NCBI RefSeq assembly: GCF_029407905.1
Contig: NC_073643.1
Location: 40,520,501 to 40,584,500, forward strand
Source: Bubalus kerabau
Lineage: Eukaryota; Chordata; Mammalia; Artiodactyla; Bovidae
DNA length: 64,000 bases
Direction of reading: 5' to 3'
How positions within the stretch are numbered: position 1 is the first letter of the stretch; each line of letters starts with the position of its first letter. A program made the position numbers and the translations under genes. The notes under the pieces were generated by a model. The model worked only from the letters and a program-made list of their open reading frames with translations, did not search any database and was not told the DNA's origin. Below are positions 10,380 through 19,597 of this stretch, piece by piece.

Positions 10380-10745
10380 TTTAACCTATTTAAGTCTCAC
10401 TTTTGTTTTCTGTGCGTGCGTACTAAGTTGCTTTAGTCATCTGCGACCCTGTGGACCATAGCCCACCAGGCTTCTCCATCTGTGGGATTCTGCAGTCAAG
10501 AGTACTGGAATGGGTTGCCATTTCCTGCACCAGGTATCTTCCCAAGCCAGGAATCAAACCTGCGTCTCTCTCACGCCTCCTGCACTGGCAGCAGATTCTT
10601 TACCACTAGCGCCACCTGGGAAGCCCCTTTGTTTTCTGTAAAAGGGGCTAATAATGTTTCCTCCTCTCAAAGGGTTGTTGCAAAGATTAAAACATATATT
10701 TCCAACAGAGCTCTTAACACAGTGCCTGGTACATAATAAGCCCTC
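10380..10745 (-). mobile_element. MIR SINE, antisense, interrupted by a Bov-tA SINE
   Basis: tttaagtctcac before the SINE, then tctgtaaaaggggctaataatg, agggttgttgcaaagatta and cacagtgcctggtacataat after it. Together these are the reverse complement of a MIR. Confidence 0.65.
10413..10627 (-). mobile_element. Bov-tA SINE, antisense, with TSD
   Basis: The + strand has ctttagtcatctgcgaccctgtgg, ccaccaggcttctcc, aggaatcaaacctgcgtctc and gccacctgggaagcccc, the reverse of a ruminant Bov-tA. It is flanked by tttgttttctg at 10402-10412 and 10628-10638. Confidence 0.88.
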
Positions 10746-10747
10746 AT

Positions 10748-10868
10748 TGCTGCTAAGTCACTTCAGTCGTGTTCGACTCTGTGCGACCCCATAGACGGCA
10801 GCCCACCAGGCTCCCCTGTCCCTGGGATTCTCCAGGCAAGAACACTGGAGTGGGTTGCTATTTCCTTA
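10748..10868 (-). mobile_element. Bov-A2 monomer SINE, antisense
   Basis: tgctgctaagtcacttcagt, then accccatagacggcagccc, then aacactggagtgggttg. Only one Bov-A unit is present. Confidence 0.85.
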
Positions 10869-11009
10869 CTATCTATCTATAGCAACAAAGTTTTATATTT
10901 GTTATTATAAACATAAAATTATGTCATTATTGGTGTATTATTATTTAAAAGGAAACCCCTGAATCCAAATGTACAAATAGACATATTATTTGATTTCAGA
11001 AATGGAATA

Positions 11010-11170
11010 GAAAGCAGTGCTTCTTAAAATTTAATCTTTATACAGATCTCTGGGGATCTCGTTAAAACGTACATTCTGATTTGTTAGGTCTAGAGCGGGG
11101 CATGGAAATCTGCATTTCTAACACACTGATGATGAAGCCGCTGAGGCAGGGGCTGCTGTTTGAATGTCAG
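11010..11170 (+). mobile_element. MER5A-type hAT-Charlie MITE, worn
   Basis: ggggatctcgttaaaacgta, tctgatttgttaggtctaga and tctgcatttctaacacac follow the MER5A order. The terminal repeats are eroded. Confidence 0.55.
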
Positions 11171-11239
11171 TGAACTATATAGGAAGCAGCTGATTTATCT
11201 CTTTATCATAAATTTCAAAAGAAAATGTTACAATATAGT

Positions 11240-11480
11240 TCTACATATGTTAAATACCCATTGAGTTCCAGGAGCTGGGTCAGGCACCAGAGAAGGGAGC
11301 CGTGAGAAAAAGCAGCCCAGGTCCCTTGCCCTCAGGCAGCTCCCAATGAACTTCTCAGGAAGAGGACAGGCGATAAAACGAGTGATTTCATCTGGAGACT
11401 GTGTTGTAGAGGGAGATGCAGGATGCTGCAGGAATGCCACACACAGGGATTTCACCTGGGCTGGGGTCCTTGACACATGG
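11240..11480 (-). repeat. Old L2-like remnant
   Basis: Contains ttccaggagctgggtcaggc, gtcccttgccctcaggcag and a gtgatttcatctgga segment, matching the same old family as 6980-7310 (size and ends approximate). Confidence 0.4.
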
Positions 11481-12280
11481 CGGAGGAGGATGTGGTGGGC
11501 ACCCAGGGCTGATCCCCTGAGAACTGCCTGGGATGTTCCTCGGCCTTGTTGAAGGCCTACTCGTCATCCATCCAGATGCCCCAGAGTCTGTCCTAGAGCA
11601 CCCACGACCGTATAAGTGAAAGTTTATTTGGGGACTGGGTGAATATTTAATAGTACTATGAAATAAGTAGTCTTACTAGAGCAAGTGTTCGAAAACAACC
11701 ACCACCACCGTAAATAGCTTAAGCAAGAAAAGGTCATTTTTGGCCTCTGTAGCTAGGAAATGCGTGGAGGGATTGGACTCAGAAATAAAGGCTTTTAGTG
11801 TGTCTTGATCTGTCCAGCTGCTGACAGTCTTCTTTAATGTGATTGTCATGATAGCAGGGGTTGGGGGCAAAATAGCCACAGATGGCACCAGGTTTTTATC
11901 CCAGATGCTGAGGCGTGAGGCAAAAAGAGGTTTCCTCTCTATGAAACTGTATACAGTTCCAGAGAACACTCTTATTGGCCAGGCTTGGGTCACGTGTTAG
12001 TCCCTGAGCCAATCATAATACCCATGATGACGTGGAGCATTATGGTTGCCCTGGCTTGGCTCACGTGGCTGCTCCTATTTAGGATTCATTGCTTGACATT
12101 TCCACCAAAGCTGCATAGAGTGGAAGAGAGGCAATTCTAAGCAAGGCAACTGCACATACAAGAATAGCAGATGTCCACTACTGTGTCTCTCCAGAATTAA
12201 GTTTACTTTTCTTAGGTACAACAGCTCAGTCTCAAGGACAAGCCTGACCTTGGATACAAAGATACCAAATTGGAGGAAAA

Positions 12281-12330
12281 AATATATATATATATGTATG
12301 TATGTGTGTGTGTGTGTCTATGTATATATA

Positions 12331-12369
<39 letters not shown>
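12281..12369. repeat. TA/TG microsatellite
   Basis: (TA)n, then mixed TATG, then an uninterrupted TG run of about 18 units at 12333-12369. Likely length-polymorphic. Confidence 0.9.
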
Positions 12370-12371
<2 letters not shown>

Positions 12372-12649
12372 CTTAATAGCATTATTTCTTTCTTGTGGAT
12401 ATAATATATTTTAACTTGAATACAAAGATTTTTCATTATCTTAAATCACTTTTCATTGCATTAAAATACCTGAAGTTGTTTTCTGGTTTGCAAGTAGAAG
12501 TTAACAATGTTTGCTATTCAGCAATTCAGCTGCATGCATTTGCTCCATAACCAGGGGCTTTGACTAAGAGATGAAAGTTGCCTGTATAGTTTTTATGCAT
12601 ATTGCAACCGCAGAATATTTGGTTTTCCATGAAAGCACACCATTGGGCT

Positions 12650-13010
12650 GGATCCACTGAGGATTTCCTGCTCTGGACCAGGTACTGTACTAGTCCCTAG
12701 AAATACAGAATTCACTGGGTACAGGGAAAGACAAACATGCATATCATTGGCTATTAGTCAAGGACCATAAGAGCTCAAATAGAGGTATCAACAGAAGAGT
12801 TGAGTCTTTGTTATGAAGGTATAACTCTTGGGGCTGGGGGAAGGCGTGGTAGGGAATCTCTTAAAGGCTTTTGAGCAAGAGTATGATAGGTTCAGATGTG
12901 TGCTGTATGAAGATCACTGTGAATGCTGTGTGAGCAATGAGCTACAAGGGAGGGAAAGAACTAAAGGCTGGTTTGGAGTCTTTAGCAACCGTTGAGGTGG
13001 AGATGATGAG
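12650..13010 (-). repeat. Old L2-like remnant
   Basis: tggaccaggtactgtactag at the left and aaaggcttttgagcaagagt with gatcactgtgaatgctgtg to the right follow the inner order of the same old repeat family. Confidence 0.45.
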
Positions 13011-13309
13011 ACGTGAGTTGAACATCAACTCTGTCAGCAGGAGTATAGCCACATGATCTCGTACAATGGGAGGTAAAATCAAAGACACAGTAGAGGTGGA
13101 TTGGGCAGGCCACGCCACCTATGTCCTTATGGGGAAGAGTCAAAGATGGCTTTAATAAAAAGAGTAAACAATTCGTGACTGATTTACTGGTCTTTAGTAA
13201 CATATGCCCTAAAAATGGAATCTTCTGAAAAGGAGTGATGAAGATACAGGGGATCAAGTATACGTGATGGCCTGCCCCACTGAAGAAGTTACATTGAATT
13301 ATGACCTTG

Positions 13310-15150
13310 TTTGAAATGTGTGCTCCGTGGAGCCATTGTTTTAGGTAGGCAGTGTATTCTGGGAAGCATGTTGTGGCTATCTGTTTGGCTTTCTCTTCCC
13401 ACTCTAGCTTTTATCCAACCCTACCCCCAAATCCTAGTGAATTGCTCCAGGATAGTTATTTTCAGTAATAACGTAATACAAACACTGGCATCTTCAGCAA
13501 AACTTAAATAGGTTGGAACTTGGTTTTAAGTGTTCTTTCCATCAACCATATCCATTTCTCATACGATGTTTCTGGAACTGGCAATTAACTGGCTTGCTGG
13601 AGTCAGAGCTGGTCAGGTTATTTAAGGGCTATTGGAGAATCTCTCGCTCCTGGATGCCTCTCTTCCTTTGCTTAGCTGAGCCTGCAGAGGAATTCTCTTT
13701 TTTATTTTTCTGCAGTCACATTTCACTCCCTCTCTGGAAGCCAAGCAGATTTAATTGTGTAAACATGAGCAATGGTAATTGGGTAAATGAAGTTGGAAAC
13801 CAAGGTATGATGTTTTTGTTTTGCTCTGTGAAGGGAAAAAAATAGGGAGCTTGTTTTTCTATGGTGGCAAACCTCACTGTCAGAATTCTGGACAGACAGT
13901 TGGCAGGAGGGAATCCCTTTACGAATTTTCATTGAGACCCATTGAGCTGAAACATGTATCTGCTGCCTTGCCGGTTATGGATCCACCCTGGGGCATTTCA
14001 TTGTTTTGTAAAGTGACTTATGAAGTGGTTTACACAGGTTTTGTTATCTGAGAAAGAATAAATGAGGAGTTTCCCTAAGAACTGCACACTCAGGTAATAC
14101 ACATTCATTCAGAGAACCAGAAGAGGTGTTACCAAAAATGCTCCCAACTTTGCGCCCTGCTGTAGGTAGAAAAGCAGATTTTAACAAGACATAAAATATA
14201 GAATTCCTTTTTATAAAGAAGAGATTAGTAATTGCCTTCCTTTATATAGCTGTCATTTAATACTGATTTTTTTAACAAGTCTATTTACATACAATCTTTC
14301 CCAAACAAAAGATTTAAATAAGAGGAGACTGGTGAATAGGATATTTTTTTAGTCCTTCATTTCAAACATTGAGGAGATCCCACAAGAAAAGGATGATATC
14401 AACTTTTGCTTTTAAGAGATGGTTTTGCCAGGATATTATATTTATCCTTATTTCTTGTATTTTTTATTATTGCTGCTAGAATTTCATTTCCTATAAGCCT
14501 GCAGTAAACTTCGTTTTCCCAGTTGAAAAAATTCAAGCAAACCAAGAAGCAGACTTGGCAATGTAGTATGTCCCCCTCACCATCCAGCTTGCTTTATAAA
14601 TGAAAACCATTCGAAAGGACCAGGTCCGAGGTTAATGAGACACTCATTAAAGAGAGAGAATGGCAGAAGCTGATAGTGCTCTGCGCCTGTGTTGAAGGAG
14701 AGGCTATTGTTATAGGATGTTTGCTGTGCTGATATTGTAAACCACATGACAGATGGGTCAAGTGCTGATTACCGTATTCTAACATTTGGAATAGCAAGTA
14801 ACATATTTGATAAGCTGGCAAGTTTTTATATATGATTCAACCCACAATATAAAAGCCATGAGAATTCCAAATTGAAAATAATTAAATGAGCTGGAAACAA
14901 TCAGATACCCCACACATTTTTTTTTCCCGCAAAATGACAGATTTTGACATGTTGAAATTCCACAAAGGGAGCAAGAATATTCCCCAGCTCAACTGAACTA
15001 ATAATGGCCCTTCATCTGCTTTTGCAAAGCAATTAATTCCTGCCTTCCCACCACGTGGGAGACAACAGTGAAGATTTGTAGGCACCTGAAGCTTTACAGA
15101 GATCCATCCCATGCATTGTTTTCTTTGCTGTTCTTGGCAACCCCTCAAGG
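13310..15150. other. Repeat-poor intronic block
   Basis: About 1.8 kb in which I recognise no SINE, LINE or DNA element, unlike its surroundings. It includes the perfect dyad TTAATGAG-ACA-CTCATTAA at 14632-14650. Absence of young repeats can indicate constrained non-coding DNA, but conservation cannot be judged from one sequence. Confidence 0.35.
14632..14650. promoter_or_regulatory. Perfect TAAT/ATTA dyad (homeodomain-like)
   Basis: An eight-base inverted repeat with a three-base centre. Each arm ends in a TAAT core of the type bound by homeodomain proteins. Candidate enhancer element only. Confidence 0.3.
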
Positions 15151-15154
15151 TATA

Positions 15155-15260
15155 CAAAAAGAAGATGTTAATATTCTCAGTTTATAGAGGAAGAAGCTGA
15201 AGCCTGGAGAGGCTTACATAGAGGGGAGAAGTTTCCATAGGAAATTAAGTAGCCTCGTGA
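15155..15260 (+). mobile_element. Possible MIR fragment
   Basis: ttctcagtttatagaggaag, aagctgaagcctggagaggc and gaaattaagtagcc resemble the middle of MIR. Weak. Confidence 0.4.
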
Positions 15261-15673
15261 AGATGAGAAGTCATATCCCCCAGCTATGTTGACATCAAGT
15301 GCTATTTCTGGTCATCTGGAAGGAGGAAGCAGCTGTTAACATTTAGGTGTGCTTTACTGTACAAAAAGTCTATCTTCTTTCGGTCAGTGGTACCACCACC
15401 ATCATCCATGTGTTCCCATCCGGATGAAGGCATTCCGCCTCGGAGTGTCTCAGTACGGTGGTAAGAGTCTCGTCCCTCGTCAGGCAGCGTCACACCTCTG
15501 TAATGCTGCAGTCACGTCAGGAAAGCAGCAGCTCTCCATTCGTGTGTGATCATTTTTGCTTGTTTGGTTGTTCTTTTCAGAGTTTGTCATCTTACTTGTC
15601 ACCTTTGTGATAGTCACTTTGTCTATTTACTTTTTTTTTTTTTTTAACCATCTCTCCTCACCTACCCGAGCAG

Positions 15674-15766
15674 CTCCCCCGCCACCTCCTGGGCCTCCTC
15701 CACCCACCCAAACGCAGACCAGCATGTTATATCAGAGGCTCAAAGGCATGCCTAGGCCAAAACCAA
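15674..15766 (+). CDS. CADPS: Candidate 93-nt proline-rich cassette exon of CADPS
   Basis: A strong pyrimidine tract ending cctacccgagcag precedes an open 93-nt segment, followed by gtactg. Using the G left by the upstream exon it reads A, PPPPPGPPPPTQTQT, then SMLYQRLKGMPRPKP, and the last A joins AA of the 19491 exon to give Lys before NVGR. It is stop-free, divisible by three and phase 1 at both ends, exactly like the two known cassettes before it. The polyproline run could bind SH3, WW or profilin-type partners (inference). The donor is weak (C, T, G at +4 to +6), which fits rare or tissue-limited use. I do not recall this insert in published CADPS isoforms. It could also be a chance open frame. 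Confidence 0.45.
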
Positions 15767-17940
15767 GTACTGTAAACTTTTACGTTTCCTTTATGCGACA
15801 GCTTTCTAGTTTAGTTTGCTTTTCTGTTCATCTCTCTGGAAATTTTCTTTAGCATACTAACCTGAGGCTCAGACTCTCAATTTTGACACCATAGGTTTTG
15901 AGAGACTTGAAAAGAGAGCATTATTTCCAAATGTCCACATTTTTTTTTTTGTCTAGCTCTGTCTGACATATGCAACATTTTCAAATCTCAGTGTCAGCAC
16001 AAAATAACATTGTTGCATAACATTTTGCATGATGATTTTTTTTCTATGTTATGAGCTTCAATTCTGTTGTATGAAATGTTTACTAAGTATATTGTATTTT
16101 TAGTTCCCCTTTGTCAGTGCTCCAGCTAGTACAAGATTGGGTGATAGGAATATGGCAGTATGTTTCCAGATATTGCAGACAGCAGACATGACCCAAAAAA
16201 AAAATCATTTCTAAGCACAAATTTCTCCTTAATCTCTGTTGGGGGGTTGGAAGAGGGGCTACAGGATTTTGCACAATATTTTCTTTAAAGACAACATCTT
16301 AAACAAGTTGATTTTAGTACCATTTTTACTAACTAGTGAGTCAACAATGCAAGTGAGAGGAAAATAAAGTCGTGTCTCAATATAGTAGCTTGATCTACAG
16401 ATAATGGAATTGTAGCTAATTAATAATAAATGAAAGTCTGGCTATATGGGCCCATTGAAAGATCAAATATTCTAGATTCAAGCATATGTAACCTACTTAC
16501 ATGAAATGGTTGCAGGTTAAAGCAAAATTGCAAAAGATTTTATTAAACATACTGTCTGTATATATACATCAGGCATACACATATTTGCGTTCAAGTGTAC
16601 ACACTCACAGAAAGATTGTGTGCACATGTACACTTTATGTGTATCTATTGATATATATGGTAGTCAATCTCAGAGCACTGCATATTAAAACAAATCTTCA
16701 GGTGATCCTAGCTTACGCATCTTGGATTTCTCCCAACACAAAAATCATTTACATCTTTGAAATAAAAGTACATAAAAATATTGATGGGAATGATTTCCAT
16801 TACTGCATCATGTGTCATGGACATCTAGAATTTCCCTAGATTCGGTAAGTGTTCCGCCCAAAAGGATAGTATTCTCTATTTTGTGAGTAAGAGATTTCAA
16901 AGATGTGCCCCAAGTGGGATTTCCTGCAGATTTGTATTAACGTGCAGACTTGTCTGGTTACTAGAAAATGTATGTAAGTGTGTGATGTGTGTATGTGGGC
17001 GTATGTGTCGAATAGGTAATAAGCATAGGATGAGGAATTTGCAAATTGATGTGTAAATGTGAATATCAACTAACAAAAAAGTAGCCTGTGCATATTTACT
17101 ATCGAAATGCAAATACCTCACTCTACACATATTACCTCAACATATATACACAGTATGTTTGTTAGAAATGCCTGAAAGTCTACTAATGAAATTATGATAG
17201 TCCATTTGTGAAGTTACAAACAGACCAGGCACCCCAGAAGCACAGGTATCAAACCCATCACTCAGTCTTTCTCCAGGTATTGTTGCTGTGGACCAGGCAG
17301 TGAACCGTCAGCCCCTGAGCTGTGCACATTACCTTATCTGGGTGGTGGAGACTCTCTGCCTAATCTGCAGATTTATTTCCCCCCAGCTCCCACCTTCAAA
17401 CCCCCATCTTCTATGCAGCCACACTTCCATCTGAACCTGGCAGAGACAATGGAGCATTCTGTTGGCCTGATTCCAGAAAGCTCATTTTCACACCAGTCAT
17501 CAGGCCTTGTTAGAGTGAAACTTGCACCACCTCGATTATCTGACCAACCCCAGCCATCGTTCATAGTTCCCATTGGCTGGACCACTCTTTTTTGCATAGT
17601 GTTTCACAGAATTTTTCTTTCTTGTTGTTAAATCCTACGTTATTAATCATCTTCCATGTTCATCACCTATATAACAAATGCACAAAAAATTAGCATATTA
17701 TGAGAAGCTGTTTGTTTCTCTTCTTATTAAATTAGCCACCTCCTACCATTTTGTTTACCACTCGCCCGACAAACACACACAACCAACTAGCAGCAGCACA
17801 GCAGCCCTTCCTGTGAAGCATTCAGTTACCTTCTCTGGCAAGTGAAACCCTGAAGTCACAGCATATCTGCTTCAGATGAGGAGATTGAAATAACTTTCAG
17901 CAGTCCTTTTGTGCACATGAATACCCTCCTTGTGGAATTG

Positions 17941-18187
17941 TGCTGCTGCTGCTGCTAAGTTGCTTCAGTCGTGTACGACTCTGTGCGACCCCATAGACGG
18001 CCGCCCACCAGGCTCCTCCGTCCCTGGGACTCTCCAGGCAAGAACACTGGAGTGGGTTGCCATTTCCTTCTCCAATGCATGAAAGTGAAAAGTGAAAGTG
18101 AAGTCGCTCAGTCATGTCTGACTCTTAGCGACCGCATGGACTGCAGCCTACCAGGCTCCTCCATCCAAGGGATTTTCCAGGCAAGAG
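17941..18187 (-). mobile_element. Bov-A2 SINE (dimer), antisense, first of a tandem pair
   Basis: Two Bov-A units joined by tgaaagtgaaaagtgaaagt. It begins with a (TGC)n run, and gaccccatagacggccgccc and gcgaccgcatggactgcagc mark the two units. Confidence 0.88.
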
Positions 18188-18459
18188 CTGCTGCTGCTGC
18201 TGCTGCTGCTAAGTCGCTTCAGTCGTGTCCGACTCTGTGCGACCCCATAGACGGCAGCCCACCAGGCTCCACCGTCGCTGGGATTCTCCAGGCAAGAACA
18301 CTGGAGTGGGTTGCCATTTCCTTCTCCAATGCATGAAAGTGAAAAGTGAAAGTGAAGTCCCTCAGTTGTGACCCCATGGACTGCAGCCCACCAGGCTCCT
18401 CTGTCCATGGGATTTTCCAGGCAAGAGTACTGGGGTGGGGTGCCATTGCCTTCTCCGAA
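18188..18459 (-). mobile_element. Bov-A2 SINE (dimer), antisense, second of a tandem pair
   Basis: Follows the first copy directly through about eight CTG units (18187-18211). It has the same dimer layout: cccatagacggcagcccacc, then the tgaaagtgaaaagtg linker, then gaccccatggactgcagccc. Confidence 0.88.
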
Positions 18460-19490
18460 AGGATCCTAATTGCTGATACACACTGCTGTTACACACCATG
18501 GGCTATAGATGACTCAGGCTTCAAGATTTGAAGGGGTCTAAGCACAAACTACAAGTTCACCTGTGAGTTTAGACTGGTTGAATTTCATTGGCTTAGGAAA
18601 TCTTGGTTTCAAATATTACTCTTTGCCCCACCCCAACAAGAAAAAAAAAATACAGTTCTTTGTAACATAATAACATTGCCAGACATTCATGAATTTAGTC
18701 TATAAAGGATAAAATGAAAACCAGAGTTTGGAAACCAGGGATCAGTTTGTTCTTAAGTCCAATAAAAGCCCTTCCAATACAGTAGAACCTAAAACGCATT
18801 GTTGCCATCTCACTGATAAAATTTCACTTGTACCAACCAGTGAACAAGCCGCTTCATCCAATACTCTACACCCTATGTTCTTTTAAAAATTCTATCCTGC
18901 CTTCTATCTAATGGCCCAGGAACGTCCATTAATTCTCAGTCTCCTCCCTGGACAACTTAAAACAGCTAGACCTTTAAGTCTGCTTTTTTAAAATGAACAT
19001 TCCAATACCTGTTAAACATGCCGACCTTGAATGAAAAACAGTGCTATTGTATTGTTTAGGGACAAAGCCAGGAAATAGATGGAGCAGCAATCATGACTAA
19101 GCTTCTGTTACATCATCCCACCTCAGGTAGCACAAACACCGCCTAGAGAAGGATATACAATAGTCCATTTATGCTGTCTTTAAAGAACATGTGTACAAAA
19201 TGTCGCTAAATTTGTAATGGGCTGTCATAGTCTTCATACAGCTTTAATAAGCAAATTGGAAGCTGGAGCACTGCTTTTTCTTAGTATGTATTATAATAAT
19301 GATGGTGATAATAATAATAAAATGGCTTTCTGGTTTGCTCACTACTAATTATGTGGCATTTAACATTTGCATGAAACCTAAAAAAAAGTAAAAAGGGATA
19401 ATCTTTGGAATTTCTTATCCACTAGTTCTAATGGCCACAAAATTAGCCCACCACTTTCGCTGAATTTTAACACAAATTCTTGTACTACAG

Positions 19491-19597
19491 AAAATGTAGG
19501 CCGGTTAATCACTCCTGCCAAAAAGCTGGAAGATACAATACGTCTTGCTGAACTAGTCATTGAAGTTCTTCAGCAGAACGAAGAGCACCACGCAGAG
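19491..19597 (+). CDS. CADPS: CADPS constitutive exon ([11 protein letters not shown])
   Basis: A 107-nt exon after tactacag and before gtaagc. Its first two bases (AA) complete the codon left by whichever exon precedes it: Glu after 2727 or 6137, Gln after 5198, Lys after the 15674 candidate. It then reads [20 protein letters not shown] and [15 protein letters not shown], ending in phase 0. [20 protein letters not shown] separates CADPS from CADPS2. It is the common 3' partner of the cassette cluster, and its end (HHAE) is where the 21-nt microexon can be added. Confidence 0.96.

Larger units (their letters stand above)
6155..15673 (+). other. CADPS: CADPS intron
   Basis: About 9.5 kb. It holds L2-like remnants, four MIRs, a TIR element, two Bov SINEs, a MER5A-type element and a TG microsatellite, listed separately. 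The block 13.3-15.2 kb has almost no recognisable repeat. Confidence 0.75.
15767..19490 (+). other. CADPS: CADPS intron
   Basis: Holds a TGCATG at 16026-16031, the Bov-A2 pair (17941-18459) and otherwise AT-rich sequence without recognisable repeats. The stretch 17388-17630 is open in one frame but has no donor of suitable phase. Confidence 0.75.

Noticed and set aside
17388..17631. Open frame after a cccccag acceptor (encodes MQPHFHLNLAETMEHS and following residues), in the phase of the cassette cluster
   Set aside because: The frame is open, but I found no GT donor leaving one extra base as the 19491 exon needs. All GT sites seen leave phase 0. No known CADPS sequence matches.
17971..18446. 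Serine/alanine-repeat protein frames on both strands
   Set aside because: These are translations of Bov-A2 SINE copies and their CTG run.
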